From: Microbacterium sp. MM2322
GTDB taxonomy: Bacteria; Actinomycetota; Actinomycetes; Actinomycetales; Microbacteriaceae
Assembly (NCBI RefSeq): GCF_964186585.1
Contig: NZ_OZ075067.1
Span: 2,728,001-2,792,000, forward strand
Direction of reading: 5' to 3'
DNA: 64,000 bases
Both the position numbers and the translations under genes were made by a program. A model generated the notes under the pieces. That model made no database searches and was not told the origin of the DNA. It was given only the letters and a program-made list of their open reading frames with translations. Positions 1-9,502 of the stretch are shown here, piece by piece; the first letter of the stretch is position 1, and each line of letters opens with the position of its first letter.

Positions 1-113
1 GGGCGTCCTCGTATGTCACGGGTGCGACGTGGGTCGTCGACGGCGGGATGCTGCAGATGGGCCCGCAGGCCGGCTCTCACCTCGAGTCGGACGCGTGGCG
101 GTCGGCGGGCTGA
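1..113 (+). CDS. C-terminal end of a short-chain dehydrogenase/reductase (partial)
   Basis: Thirty-six codons enter from the left edge in frame (codon phase starts at base 3) and stop at TGA 111-113. The peptide contains YVTGATWVVDGGM, the standard C-terminal element of classical SDR oxidoreductases (YVTG followed by VDGG). The NAD(P)-binding Gly motif and the Ser-Tyr-Lys catalytic residues lie outside the window, so substrate and cofactor cannot be judged. The tail after VDGGM is about 20 residues, normal for glucose-1-dehydrogenase-like SDRs. Family assignment rests only on this motif. Confidence 0.75.
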   Translation, partial: ASSYVTGATWVVDGGMLQMGPQAGSHLESDAWRSAG

Positions 114-162
114 CGCTCGCCCCTCGGCATCCGGTGTCCGCTGCCGGGGATAACCTGGAGGG

Positions 163-1596
163 ATGCCCTCGGACGACAGACGCAGACTCACCCGGATGCC
201 ACGTCAGGGCGCGATCGTCGCCGTTCTGGCGATCGCGGGGCTCGCGTCCTCGTTCATGTTCACGCTCGTGGTGCCGATCCAGGCGAAGCTCCCGGAGCTC
301 CTGAACGCCTCTCGCGAGGACACCGCCTGGGTCGTGACCGCGACCCTTCTCGCGGCTGCCGTCTCCACTCCGATCGCGGGCCGGCTCGGCGACATGTACG
401 GCAAGCGCCGCATCGTCCTCATCCTGCTGGGGCTTCTCATCGCCGGCTCGGTGATCGCAGCGCTCTCCCCCGGGATCGGCGGGATCATCGTCGGACGAGC
501 GCTGCAGGGCGCCGTCACGGGTGTCGTTCCGCTCGGCATCTCGATCATGCGCGATGTGCTGCACGAGGACCGAGTGGATGCCGCGATCGCCCTGATGTCC
601 GCGACGCTCGGCGTCGGCGGCGCCGTCGGCATGCCTGTCAGCGCGATCATCACCGAGACGAGCGACTGGCACGTCCTGTTCTGGATGGCCGCAGGCCTCG
701 GTGTCGTCGTCTTCATCCTCGTCGCGCTCGTCGTGCCGGCGAGCGTGCTCCGCACGGCGGGCCGCTTCGACTTCGCGGGAGCCGCGGGCCTGGCCGTCGG
801 TCTCACAGGAGTGCTCCTCGCCGTGTCACGCGGCAACACGTGGGGCTGGACCTCGCCCGCCACCCTCACCCTCGGGATCGGCGGGATCGTCGTCCTGCTC
901 GTCTGGGGCTGGTTCGAGCTGCGCATCAAGGAACCGCTCCTCGACCTGCGGGTCGCCGCCCGCCCGGCCGTGCTCCTGACGAACCTCGCGTCGGTCGCGA
1001 TGGGCTTCTCGCTGTTCGCCTCGAACGTCTCGTACCCGCAGATGCTGGAGCTCCCGGCATCCGTCGGTGGATTCGGACTCACCCTCTTCCAGGCCAGCCT
1101 CATCGTCATGCCCGCGGGCCTCGTGATGATGGTGCTGTCGCCGTTCTCGGGGCGCCTCGCGCGCACCATCGGGCCGCGCGTGCTGCTCATCATGGGGGCC
1201 AGCGCCCTCGTCGTCGCCTACGCCTACTCGCTGCTGTGGGCGTCGGAGGTCTGGCACCTGCTGGTCGCCAACCTGCTCATCGGCGTCGGCATCGGGTTCG
1301 GCTACGCCGGGATGCCGATGCTGATCATGCGCTCCGTCCCGCAGCACGAGACCGGCGCCTCGAACGGCCTGAACGCCCTGTTCCGCTCGCTCGGAACCTC
1401 GATCGCCGCTGCCGTCGTCGGCGCGGTGCTCGCCGCGCTCACGGTCGACCACGGCGGCGTCGCCGTGCCGTCGCCGGACGCCTTCCGGCTCTCGTTCGCG
1501 CTCGGCCTCGGCGCCGCGGCGGCGGCCCTGGCGGTCGCGCTCTTCATCCCCCAGCGCCGCGACCCGCACGAGGCGCGGCCGAGCCTGCGCAGCTGA
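163..1596 (+). CDS. MFS drug-efflux-type transporter (DHA2-like)
   Basis: A 477-residue polytopic membrane protein with about 14 hydrophobic segments. MFS motif A (GRLGDMYGKRR) lies at residues 73-83 between the second and third segments. Length and the extra central helices fit the DHA2 (14-TM) drug:H+ antiporter group, so export of a hydrophobic compound is the family expectation; the substrate is unknown. The ATG at 163 is preferred over ATG 196 because a -10-like TAACCT (151-156) lies 6 nt upstream, fitting a leaderless transcript. The SD-like GGAGGG directly abuts the ATG and is too close to act normally. It is convergent with the next MFS gene, with a hairpin repeat between them. Confidence 0.85.
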   Translation: MPSDDRRRLTRMPRQGAIVAVLAIAGLASSFMFTLVVPIQAKLPELLNASREDTAWVVTATLLAAAVSTPIAGRLGDMYGKRRIVLILLGLLIAGSVIAALSPGIGGIIVGRALQGAVTGVVPLGISIMRDVLHEDRVDAAIALMSATLGVGGAVGMPVSAIITETSDWHVLFWMAAGLGVVVFILVALVVPASVLRTAGRFDFAGAAGLAVGLTGVLLAVSRGNTWGWTSPATLTLGIGGIVVLLVWGWFELRIKEPLLDLRVAARPAVLLTNLASVAMGFSLFASNVSYPQMLELPASVGGFGLTLFQASLIVMPAGLVMMVLSPFSGRLARTIGPRVLLIMGASALVVAYAYSLLWASEVWHLLVANLLIGVGIGFGYAGMPMLIMRSVPQHETGASNGLNALFRSLGTSIAAAVVGAVLAALTVDHGGVAVPSPDAFRLSFALGLGAAAAALAVALFIPQRRDPHEARPSLRS

Positions 1597-1628
1597 CGCC
1601 TCCGCCCGGGCGCCGGGCCCGGGGTGGA

Positions 1629-1713
1629 TGTCACGAGATGCAACGGATGCTGCGCGGCGCGCCGCGGCATCCCCCTCCGTCCCGGCGTGTCGCCGAGAAT
1701 CCATTGCATCCGC
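1629..1713. repeat. ~85-bp composite hairpin repeat, copy A
   Basis: Aligns by hand at roughly 84% to 18641-18724. The outer arms are GATGCAAcGGAT near the left end and ATCCATTGCATC near the right end. An inner hairpin is built on GGATGC...GCATCC around the palindrome CGCGGCGCGCCGCG. It fills the gap between two convergent MFS genes and ends at the stop codon of the second. A bidirectional terminator or a small REP-like mobile repeat are both possible. Confidence 0.75.
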
Positions 1714-2922
1714 TTACGCGCGGCGGCGGGTGCCCGCCGCGAGCGCCGCGATGACGAGCGCGAGGGCGACGAGGACTGCGCCGCCCGAGAGCGCGGTCGC
1801 GCCCGTGGGCCGGTCCGCGCCGCCGACGAGGTCGCCGAGCCATGGGCCCGCCGCGATGCCGACGTTGAAGGTGACGACGACGCCGGCGCTGGCGAGCGTG
1901 CGGGTGCGATCCGTGGCGATCCGCATGAGCATGGACTGCTGCAGCGGGAAGTAGGCGCCGATCGTGAAGCCCCAGGCTGCGAGCGCGACGTACATCAGCG
2001 GGGTGTCGGCGGCGAAGCTCAGGATGCCGAACGCCACCGCCAGGCTCGCGAGCACGGCGACGAGCGAACCTCGCGGCCAGCGGTCGGCGAGTGGACCCGC
2101 GACGACGACACCGACGAGACCCGCCGCGCCGTAGCCGAACAGCAGCAGCGGCACCTGCGCCTCGGGCGCTCCCGCCGAGACTTCGAGGAGGGGCCGGACG
2201 TACGTGAAGGTCGCGAACTGTCCGAGCGCGAAAACGAGGGCGGCCGCGGCGAAGAGCACGATCGGGCGGAGCGAGGCATCCGCTCCCGCCGGGCGCTCGG
2301 CGCGCGGAAGTACGGCCTCGGGCGCGCGCCGCGGCAACCGGAGCGCGATCACCGCCGCCAAGGCGAGCGCCACGCCAGCGAGGACGCCGAACGACCAGCG
2401 CCACGACAGCAACTGCGCGATGAGGGCGCCCGCGGGCAGGCCGGCGAGGGTCGCGACCGTGCCGCCCGCGGTCACGAGGGCGAGCCCCCGGCCGAGGTGG
2501 GAAGGCGCGAGGAGGGAGGTCGCGTAGACGATGACGATCGCCCAGAAGAGACCGTGCGCGACGCCCCCAGCGATGCGGGTCGCGACGGCGACCTCGTACG
2601 TGGGGGCGAGGGCGGTCGCCATGTTCGCGAGGGCGAAGCCGGCGAGCGCGCCGGCGGCGACGAGGCGCCGATCGAAGCGGGCGGTCAGGCGAGCGAGCGG
2701 AATGCTCGTGACGATGACCGTCAGCGCCCATACCGAGATGAGCAGGCCCACGCCGAGCGGATCGGTCTGCAGCCCTGTGACCATTTCGGGCAGCAGGCCG
2801 GCCGGCAGGGACTCCGCCGTGACCGTGACGAAGACCGCGAGGCTGAGGAGCAGGAGCGCTCCGACGGGGAATCGCGGCGCGGACGTGGCCGTCGTGGGGA
2901 TGGAGGCGGTGGACGTGCTCAT
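1714..2922 (-). CDS. MFS transporter (DHA1, AraJ/arabinose-efflux-like)
   Basis: A 402-residue protein with 12 predicted membrane segments. A motif-A-like loop (LARLTARFDRR) lies at residues 77-87, and the TAESLPAGLLPEM element near residues 35-47 is typical of the AraJ/YdhP/ChlR-like DHA1 exporters. Probable proton-driven efflux pump of unknown substrate. The divergent MerR-family gene starts 57 bp away, and the promoter between them has a MerR-type long spacer with an internal dyad, so induction by the MerR regulator is the natural reading. The -10 element ends 7 nt before the ATG and no SD is visible, suggesting a leaderless mRNA. Confidence 0.85.
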   Translation of the reverse strand: MSTSTASIPTTATSAPRFPVGALLLLSLAVFVTVTAESLPAGLLPEMVTGLQTDPLGVGLLISVWALTVIVTSIPLARLTARFDRRLVAAGALAGFALANMATALAPTYEVAVATRIAGGVAHGLFWAIVIVYATSLLAPSHLGRGLALVTAGGTVATLAGLPAGALIAQLLSWRWSFGVLAGVALALAAVIALRLPRRAPEAVLPRAERPAGADASLRPIVLFAAAALVFALGQFATFTYVRPLLEVSAGAPEAQVPLLLFGYGAAGLVGVVVAGPLADRWPRGSLVAVLASLAVAFGILSFAADTPLMYVALAAWGFTIGAYFPLQQSMLMRIATDRTRTLASAGVVVTFNVGIAAGPWLGDLVGGADRPTGATALSGGAVLVALALVIAALAAGTRRRA

Positions 2923-2929
2923 GATCTCG

Positions 2930-2961
2930 AGCGTAGAGTCTCACATCAATGTGAAGGTCAA
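2930..2961 (-). promoter_or_regulatory. MerR-type promoter/operator for the MFS gene
   Basis: On the minus strand TTGACC (2961-2956) is followed after about 20 bp by TACGCT (2935-2930), with CTACGC as a 19-bp alternative. The long spacer contains the perfect dyad TCACATCAATGTGA (2941-2954). A 19-20 bp spacer with a centred dyad is the hallmark of promoters twisted open by MerR-family activators, and the adjacent divergent gene encodes one. Confidence 0.7.
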
Positions 2962-2978
2962 GCGGGGATCGAGGAGCG

Positions 2979-3353
2979 ATGAGGATCGGCGAGGTCACGG
3001 CGCGCACCGGCATCCCGCAGCGGATGCTGCGTTATTACGAGGAGCAGGGTCTGCTGTCGTCCGAGCGCGCGGACAACGGCTACCGCGAGTACGACCACGA
3101 CGCCGTCGAGCGCGCGCAGCGCGTGCGCGGACTGATCCAGGCGGGCTTGTCGACGCGCATGGTGAAAGTCGTGCTGGATCTCGAGGCGGACTGCCGTGCA
3201 ACCCAACCGCCCTCGTGCACCCGCGGGCTGGCCGAAGAGCTCGCGGCCGAGCTGCATGCCCTGGACGATCGGCTGGCGTGCCTGGCGAAAAGCCGAGACG
3301 CGGTTGCGCTGTACCTCAGCCGGTCGGCTCACGCCGATCTGCTCTCACAGTGA
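2979..3353 (+). CDS. MerR-family transcriptional regulator
   Basis: A 124-residue regulator. The N-terminal winged helix MRIGEVTARTGIPQRMLRYY with the following NGYREYD is diagnostic for MerR. A dimerisation coiled coil follows (about residues 78-115). Cys72, Cys80 and Cys101 are present but not in the CueR/ZntR metal-loop arrangement, so a drug-type effector is more likely than metal, though unproven. A good SD (GAGGAG) precedes the ATG. It probably activates the divergent MFS exporter through the dyad at 2941-2954, a common MerR/efflux pairing. Confidence 0.88.
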   Translation: MRIGEVTARTGIPQRMLRYYEEQGLLSSERADNGYREYDHDAVERAQRVRGLIQAGLSTRMVKVVLDLEADCRATQPPSCTRGLAEELAAELHALDDRLACLAKSRDAVALYLSRSAHADLLSQ

Positions 3354-3424
3354 CGCTCTTCACACGGCGGACCCTTCGGAACAACCCCATCGCGACACCC
3401 CGGGCGGTCCGCGAGGATGGACGC

Positions 3425-3694
3425 ATGTCCTACGCCACCGAACGCCGTTCCAACCCGACCGCCTGGGCCGCCTTCTGGGTCGGCCTCGCCGGCCTCATCC
3501 TCATGCCGATTCCGCTGTTCATCGGGCTGATCCTCGGTGGCGGGCTCTCGCTCGTCGCGGCGGTGCTCGTCGTGATCGCGCTCTTCAAGGGGCTGGCCCG
3601 CAGCGGCAAGGGCATCGCCCCGGTCGTCTTCGCCGGTATCTTCGTGCTGCTGACGTGGGGCGGCATCTCGGTCGGCGGCGGCATCCTCTGGTGA
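3425..3694 (+). CDS. Small two- to three-helix membrane protein (DUF4190-like)
   Basis: An 89-residue protein with hydrophobic segments around residues 14-35, 37-56 and 65-85. The N-terminal NPTAWAAFWVGLAGL and central G/L-rich helices resemble DUF4190-type small membrane proteins of actinobacteria, but no function is known and the assignment is tentative. The ATG at 3425 is the first in a frame kept open to TGA at 3692. Only 12 bp separate it from the stop of the oppositely oriented enolase-superfamily gene, so the two are convergent. Confidence 0.6.
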   Translation: MSYATERRSNPTAWAAFWVGLAGLILMPIPLFIGLILGGGLSLVAAVLVVIALFKGLARSGKGIAPVVFAGIFVLLTWGGISVGGGILW

Positions 3695-3706
3695 CGACCG
3701 CGCTCG

Positions 3707-4840
3707 CTAGACGCGCAGGGTCTCGCGAGCGACGGTGAAGGCCTCGAGCGCCTCGGGATCGATCTCGACGCCGAGCCCCGGCCCGGTCGGCACCCGCACG
3801 TGCCCGTCCTCGAGGACGGCGGGCTCGGTCACGATGTCCTGCGCGTAGAAGCGAGCGGATGCCGAGACGTCGCCCGGCAGCGTGAAGGCGGGGTGCGCGG
3901 CGAGCGCCGCGTTGGCGGCGCGGCCGATACCGGTCTCGAGCATGCCGCCGCACCACACCGGGATGCCGGCGCTCTCGCAGAGATCGGCGATCCGGAGTGC
4001 CTCGAGGTAGCCGCCGACGCGGCCCGCCTTCACGTTGATGACCGTCGTCGCGCCGAGGGCGAGCGCGTCACGCGCGGCTTTGACCGACGTGATCGACTCG
4101 TCGAGGCAGATCGGCGTCTTCAGCTGCTGGGCGAGCGCGGCGTGGTCGACGATGTCGTCCTCCTGCAGCGGCTGCTCGATGAGCAGCAGGCCGAAGCGGT
4201 CGAGCTGCGCGAGCAGGTCGGCGTCGGCGAGTGTGTAGGCGGAGTTCGCGTCGACCTGCAGGGGGATGTCGGGGAAGGCGGAACGCACGGCATCCGTCTC
4301 GGCGATGTCGCGGCCGGGCTTGATCTTGATCTTGATCCGTACGTAGCCCTCGTCGAGGTAGCCGCGGACCGTCTCCACGAGGGCCGCGCGATCGGACTGG
4401 ATGCCGACGCTCACCCCCGACGGGATCGTCGCCGCCGTGCCGCCCAGGTACGACGCGAACGAGCGCCCCTCGAAGCGGAGCGCCGCGTCGATGACGGCGA
4501 GCTCGAGACCCGCCTTCGCCATGCGGTGCCCGACGAACGGCTCGAGCGTCGGAGCGACGTCCTCGGGCGCGAGGGCGCCGCGGTCGAGCAGCGCGGGGGC
4601 GAGCCAGCGCGTTGCGACGTCCCACGCGCCCTGGGTGTACTCGCTCGAGTAGAGGGGTGCGCTCTGGGTGACGATCTCCCCCCAGCCGTCGCCGACGTCG
4701 GTGCGGGCGCGGACGACGATGACCTCGCGCACCGTCTCGGTGCCGAACGACGTCGTGAACGGCGCGACGAGCGGGATCTGGAGCACCCGCAGTTCGATCT
4801 CTTCGAGACGGACGGATGCGGCGTGAGAGGCGAGCGGCAT
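3707..4840 (-). CDS. menC: MenC/N-succinylamino acid racemase family enzyme (enolase superfamily)
   Basis: A 377-residue muconate-lactonising-enzyme-subgroup protein. The catalytic Lys region IKIKIKPG gives Lys170/172/174. Metal ligands are Asp197 (VDAN), Glu222 (LIEQPL) and Asp247 (LDES), and Lys271 (NVKAGRVGG) is the second catalytic lysine. All residues for o-succinylbenzoate synthase (menaquinone pathway) or N-succinylamino acid racemase activity are present. The two activities cannot be separated by sequence, and no other men genes are nearby, so the symbol is provisional. TAACCT on the minus strand (4853-4848) lies 7 nt before the ATG with no SD, indicating a leaderless transcript. It is divergent from the MetE-like gene. 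Confidence 0.82.
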   Translation of the reverse strand: MPLASHAASVRLEEIELRVLQIPLVAPFTTSFGTETVREVIVVRARTDVGDGWGEIVTQSAPLYSSEYTQGAWDVATRWLAPALLDRGALAPEDVAPTLEPFVGHRMAKAGLELAVIDAALRFEGRSFASYLGGTAATIPSGVSVGIQSDRAALVETVRGYLDEGYVRIKIKIKPGRDIAETDAVRSAFPDIPLQVDANSAYTLADADLLAQLDRFGLLLIEQPLQEDDIVDHAALAQQLKTPICLDESITSVKAARDALALGATTVINVKAGRVGGYLEALRIADLCESAGIPVWCGGMLETGIGRAANAALAAHPAFTLPGDVSASARFYAQDIVTEPAVLEDGHVRVPTGPGLGVEIDPEALEAFTVARETLRV

Positions 4841-4906
4841 AGGGGTCAGGTTACGGGCGGTTGCGGCACGGGTGCGCGGGCCGTGGCGGATTCCTAGACT
4901 CGGACG

Positions 4907-6088
4907 ATGCCCCTCGAAACCACCACCTCCGGCAGCCTCCCCCGCTCGAGCGCGCTCATCGAGGCCAATGCCGCGCGAGCGTTCGCCGACGACGGCTTCA
5001 CGCTGCTTCCCAGTCCCGAGGCGGAGGAGCTCACCGCACGAGCGGTGGCCGAGGTCGTCGAACGCCAGCGCTCAGCGGGGATCACTCTCGTCGGAGACGG
5101 TGAGTTCGGCAAGGCGATGACGAACCCGGTCGACTACGGCGCGTGGTGGGGCTACTCGTTCCAACGCGTCTCCGGACTGTCCCTCACCGAGGTGAACGCG
5201 TTCACCGAGCCGCCGACCCTGTCGACTCCCGGGAACATCCGCCTGACGAGCTTCCTCGGCCGTCGCGACCGTCAGCGCTTTCCCGCGGTCTACGCCGAGG
5301 CCGTCGAATCCGGTCGCATCGCCACCGCCTTCCCGACGACGACGGGGCCGATCGCCTACCGCGGGCACGAGGCCGTGGCGGCCGACATCCGGAACCTCAC
5401 GTCCGCACTTCGGGACGGCGAGCAGGGCTTCCTGACGGCGATCGCGCCGGGGTCGGCCGCGCGCGTGCACAACGACTACTACGCGACCGACGAGGAGCAC
5501 ATCGAGGCGTGGGCGGATGCACTCCGCGAGGAGTACCGGGCGATCACCGACGCCGGCCTCATCCTGCAGCTCGACGACCCGTCGCTCGCGGAGAACTTCG
5601 ATCAGATCGACCCGGAGCCCTCGATCGCGGACTACCAGGCGTTCACCCGCATCCGCATCGAGGCCATCAACCGGGCGATCGAGGGGCTCCCGAAGGAGCA
5701 GGTGCGGCTGCACCTCTGTTGGGGCTCATGGCACGGCCCGCACACGACCGACGTCGAGCTGAAGGACATCCTCCCGGTCGTGCTCGAAGCGAACGTCGGG
5801 TCGATCTCGTTCGAGGCGGGGAACGTCCGACACGAGCACGAGTTCGCCGTCTGGGCGGATGCCGAGATCCCCGACGACCTCGTCCTCGTGCCGGGCGTCG
5901 TCAGCCACGCCACGAACGTCGTCGAGCACCCCGACCTGGTCGCGCAGCGCATCCGCCGGTACACCGACATCGTCGGCGCCGAACGCGTCATCGCCTCGAC
6001 CGACTGCGGCCTGGGCGGCCGCATCCACCCCGACCTCGCGTGGGCGAAGCTCGACGCCCTCGGCGAGGGAGCCCGTCGGGTCGGCTGA
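4907..6088 (+). CDS. Cobalamin-independent methionine synthase-like (MetE C-terminal-type) protein
   Basis: A 393-residue UROD/MetE-superfamily TIM barrel matching only the catalytic half of MetE. Conserved zinc ligands are visible: His269-x-Cys271 (HLCWGS), Glu303 (SFEAG) and Cys367 (STDCGLGGR). The N-terminal half of full MetE is absent, so this is a core-MetE or MetE-like thiol methyltransferase. Family members methylate homocysteine from a non-folate donor or act on other thiols, and the real substrate is not evident here. A -10-like TAGACT (4895-4900) lies 6 nt before the ATG, suggesting leaderless expression. Confidence 0.85.
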   Translation: MPLETTTSGSLPRSSALIEANAARAFADDGFTLLPSPEAEELTARAVAEVVERQRSAGITLVGDGEFGKAMTNPVDYGAWWGYSFQRVSGLSLTEVNAFTEPPTLSTPGNIRLTSFLGRRDRQRFPAVYAEAVESGRIATAFPTTTGPIAYRGHEAVAADIRNLTSALRDGEQGFLTAIAPGSAARVHNDYYATDEEHIEAWADALREEYRAITDAGLILQLDDPSLAENFDQIDPEPSIADYQAFTRIRIEAINRAIEGLPKEQVRLHLCWGSWHGPHTTDVELKDILPVVLEANVGSISFEAGNVRHEHEFAVWADAEIPDDLVLVPGVVSHATNVVEHPDLVAQRIRRYTDIVGAERVIASTDCGLGGRIHPDLAWAKLDALGEGARRVG

Positions 6089-6097
6089 CCGCGCGGC

Positions 6098-6793
6098 TCA
6101 GCTCCGCGTGAAGAGGTACCCCTCGCCGGTGCGGAACCCGCCCACCACGAGGCCCACGGCGAGGTGGGAGTGGAACGCGTCTCGCACTTCGCGGCGTGCC
6201 CGGGCCGCGGCATCCGGATCATCCACGCGGAGACGCTCGACGTCGGCCGGGATCGGGACCACGGCGACCACGTCGGCGGCATTCGGGGTGGGGACCGGCG
6301 AGGCGAGATGCCACGCGACATGGAGCCGGTCGCTCTCGTCGCCGCTGTTGATCGCGTCGCCCATGTCGCCGTAGTGGTCGACGAGGTAGTCGGTCACGCG
6401 CCCGCCGAGCACCTCGAGGTTGAAGTGGGCGTTCCGGGCGATGAGCGGATCGAACGTCCACGTGATCGTGCCGACGTCGTGCGCGAACGCCCACTCGCGC
6501 TGGTGCGCCTTGAGCGCTCGACCGATCCCGCGCGCCTGCGCATCGGCCAGCACGCCGGTCACGTGGGAGTGCATGCTGCGTGACCCCGGCGGACCGAAGA
6601 ACGCCGCGGATGCCGCGACCATCCGCTCGCCGTCGTAGACGCCGACGACGTAGTTGCCGGAGTGCTCCAGGGCGCGCAGGAGGTTCGGCGGCATCCCGCC
6701 GTCCGGCGAACCCCAGACCGCCTCGAAGACGCCGCTCGCCGCGACCATCTCGTCGATCGTGTGCAGTTCGCGGATGTCCAGCGCGTCAGCCAT
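6098..6793 (-). CDS. GNAT-fold N-acetyltransferase (COG3375-like)
   Basis: A 231-residue protein. The acetyl-CoA pyrophosphate loop is seen in VTGVLADAQARGIGRALK (about residues 78-95), followed by the helix HQREWA. The long C-terminal half with WTFDPLIARNAHFN is characteristic of a family of predicted acyltransferases distinct from small GNATs. Substrate unknown. A minus-strand TAGCGT (6805-6800) sits 6 nt upstream of the ATG, suggesting leaderless transcription. The 3' end is 9 bp from the stop of the MetE-like gene, so the two are convergent. Confidence 0.8.
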   Translation of the reverse strand: MADALDIRELHTIDEMVAASGVFEAVWGSPDGGMPPNLLRALEHSGNYVVGVYDGERMVAASAAFFGPPGSRSMHSHVTGVLADAQARGIGRALKAHQREWAFAHDVGTITWTFDPLIARNAHFNLEVLGGRVTDYLVDHYGDMGDAINSGDESDRLHVAWHLASPVPTPNAADVVAVVPIPADVERLRVDDPDAAARARREVRDAFHSHLAVGLVVGGFRTGEGYLFTRS

Positions 6794-6811
6794 GCCGCCA
6801 CGCTACGCCGA

Positions 6812-7702
6812 TCAGCGCCGCCAGCGCTCGACACTCGGCCGCAGCCGCTCGAGAGCACCGCGCACGAAATCGGGATGCCGCCGGTACCACTCGAGGTGCG
6901 CCTCGCGGACCTCGGCTGGATCGACCGGAACCCCGTTCACGGTCCAGGCGGCCTGCGGCTCGGCGTCGAGGTCCCACGCATCGATCACCCACGACTCGCG
7001 GGGCGCGTGCACCGCGTTGAGGAGCGGCCGGCCGGGCTCGGTCGCGGTGCCCGGGCGTCCGAGCGCGCGGAGGACGCGGTCGCCGATCTCGAGGATCACC
7101 TCGTTGCCGGGGTGGTTCACCGTGCGCACGAGCTCGAAGCGCGGCTCGGCGAAGAGATCCGAGATCGCGACGTCGAGGGACTCCTCGCGCCGCCCGAGTT
7201 CGGCGAGCGAGTCGGCCGCCTCGGCGCGCACCGCCTCGGCACTCAGCTCCGACCGGACCGGGATGCCGGCGGCCTCCGCGAGCGTGCGGACATCGTGGTA
7301 CGCCACGATCGGCGGCACCTCCTCCGTCCCGGGCACGTGAAGGGCGGCCTGGAACGGATACAGGCCGGTGAACCGAACGACGGGGAACGTGACGGCGCGC
7401 CCGGAGGGCGGGAGGGATGCCGCCAGCTGCCGGGTGCCGAGCGGGAGGCCGTGGTAATCGTCCTTCACCGGCTGGGCGACGAGCGCCGATGCGCCCGCGA
7501 GCACCTCGTGGAGGCGGGCGGTGTCAGCGGCATCCAGTTCGTGGACGGGCGGCATCCGCAGCAGAGGCATCTCGCCGGAGTCGAGGACCAGACGCACGGA
7601 TTCCGCTTGGCAGTTGCCGACGACGACCCCGTACCCCGCGGCGGGCAGGTCACCGTAGAACGCGGCGTAGTGGGCCCGGCGAGCGGTCTGCGGATCGGTC
7701 AT
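6812..7702 (-). CDS. WcbI-like putative polysaccharide acetyltransferase
   Basis: A 296-residue protein whose N-terminus carries YGVVVGNCQAESVRLVL; the GNCQAES block at residues 29-35 is the signature of the WcbI family. Members act in capsule or glycan biosynthesis as putative acetyltransferases that bind CoA. The ATG at 7702 is chosen because similarity starts right after it; the frame runs upstream without coding character. A minus-strand GACGCT 6 nt before the ATG is a weak leaderless promoter candidate. No glycan-synthesis genes flank it, so the acceptor is unknown. It lies 18 bp upstream of the GNAT gene, so the two may be co-transcribed. Confidence 0.7.
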   Translation of the reverse strand: MTDPQTARRAHYAAFYGDLPAAGYGVVVGNCQAESVRLVLDSGEMPLLRMPPVHELDAADTARLHEVLAGASALVAQPVKDDYHGLPLGTRQLAASLPPSGRAVTFPVVRFTGLYPFQAALHVPGTEEVPPIVAYHDVRTLAEAAGIPVRSELSAEAVRAEAADSLAELGRREESLDVAISDLFAEPRFELVRTVNHPGNEVILEIGDRVLRALGRPGTATEPGRPLLNAVHAPRESWVIDAWDLDAEPQAAWTVNGVPVDPAEVREAHLEWYRRHPDFVRGALERLRPSVERWRR

Positions 7703-7829
7703 TGCTCGAGCGTCGCAGGCGACATCCGTTCGGACCAACGGCTTGCGCATCCGGCGGACAGCCGCGGGTACACCCGCAGCGCGGCCGGGTCGGTCCGCGG
7801 CATCCGTCGTCGCAGGGCAGAATCGAAGG

Positions 7830-8708
<879 letters not shown>

Positions 8709-8721
8709 CGCGGGGGCGGGG

Positions 8722-8780
8722 TTCCGGGGACTCGATTCGTCGCCTGCGCGGTGCCGGAGCGACATCACGGGTCCCCGGAA
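8722..8780. repeat. 59-bp terminal-inverted-repeat element, copy 1
   Basis: Begins TTCCGGGGAC and ends GTCCCCGGAA, perfect 10-bp inverted ends. The same ends and exactly the same 59-bp length occur at 54670-54728 and 54744-54802 (first base C in the last). About 20 bp at each end are similar among copies while the middle differs. It lies between convergent purU and the 2H phosphoesterase gene. The rest of the 8709-8977 gap shows no gene I can support. Confidence 0.8.
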
Positions 8781-8977
8781 CGTGGCGCGTCACAGCGTGC
8801 CCGTGAGCACCCCGCCGTCGGCACACCGCCGTCGGCCCGCAGGGCAGCGCCGAGCCCGACTGGACCCCTGCAGGGATCAGCCCCCCTCGCTCCCCCGTCG
8901 CAAACTGCAGCACCACACGGCGAGTCGTGACAGGGGAACGCACAGTCACCGCGGGCGGGGAGGCGTCCGCCGCACGC

Positions 8978-9502
8978 TCAGCCTGCGAATTCCCCGAGCT
9001 CGGTGACGGTGGCGGATGCCGCGTCCCACCGCCGCAGCCCGCGCGCCGTACCCTCTATCGGGTCCCCCAGCAGGGGCAGCGCGCGCTCGAGGTCGGCGAC
9101 TTTGATCCGGCGCGCGAGGGTGACGTGTGGCATCCACTCGCCCGGCGCGGTGTGCGGAGCGTCGGCACCCGGACCGGCCGCGGCGTGCACGGCGGCGTGC
9201 AGGGCGAGCAACTCGGCCGAGGGCACGACCGAGCGGGCGAGCACACGCCGCTCCCCCGCCCCGAACAGCACCAGGGCACCGAGCGTCACGGGGAACGCCG
9301 CGGGCAGCGGCACCGACGACAGCGACACAGCGGAACGCACGAGCAGCGTCACGTGCGGCGCGTTCGAGGGCGAGGTGTGCGCCGCGAGACTCGACAGCCC
9401 GGCGTCGGCGAGCGCCTGCCACTCCGCGCGCACGGCACGCTCGGTCGCCGCATCGAACTCGAGCTCGATGCTGACGACCGGCGCACCGCGCACCGCGGTC
9501 AC
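8978..9502 (-). CDS. 2'-5' RNA ligase / 2H phosphoesterase family protein
   Basis: A 174-residue protein with two HxT motifs: His50-Val-Thr52 (APHVTLLV) and His126-Val-Thr128 (MPHVTLAR). These are the paired catalytic histidines of the 2H phosphoesterase superfamily (LigT, cyclic phosphodiesterase). Likely acts on 2',3'-cyclic phosphate or 2'-5' linked RNA ends; physiological substrate unknown. The GTG at 9502 is chosen because it overlaps the TGA of the upstream M13 peptidase gene as GTGA, implying translational coupling. An in-frame ATG at 9535 would overlap that gene by 37 bp. Confidence 0.78.
   Translation of the reverse strand: MTAVRGAPVVSIELEFDAATERAVRAEWQALADAGLSSLAAHTSPSNAPHVTLLVRSAVSLSSVPLPAAFPVTLGALVLFGAGERRVLARSVVPSAELLALHAAVHAAAGPGADAPHTAPGEWMPHVTLARRIKVADLERALPLLGDPIEGTARGLRRWDAASATVTELGEFAG

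Noticed and set aside
8709..8977. Possible small genes in the purU / 2H phosphoesterase gap
   Set aside because: Open frames here lack an SD, a leaderless -10 or coding-type codon bias, and one 59-bp repeat fills part of the gap.
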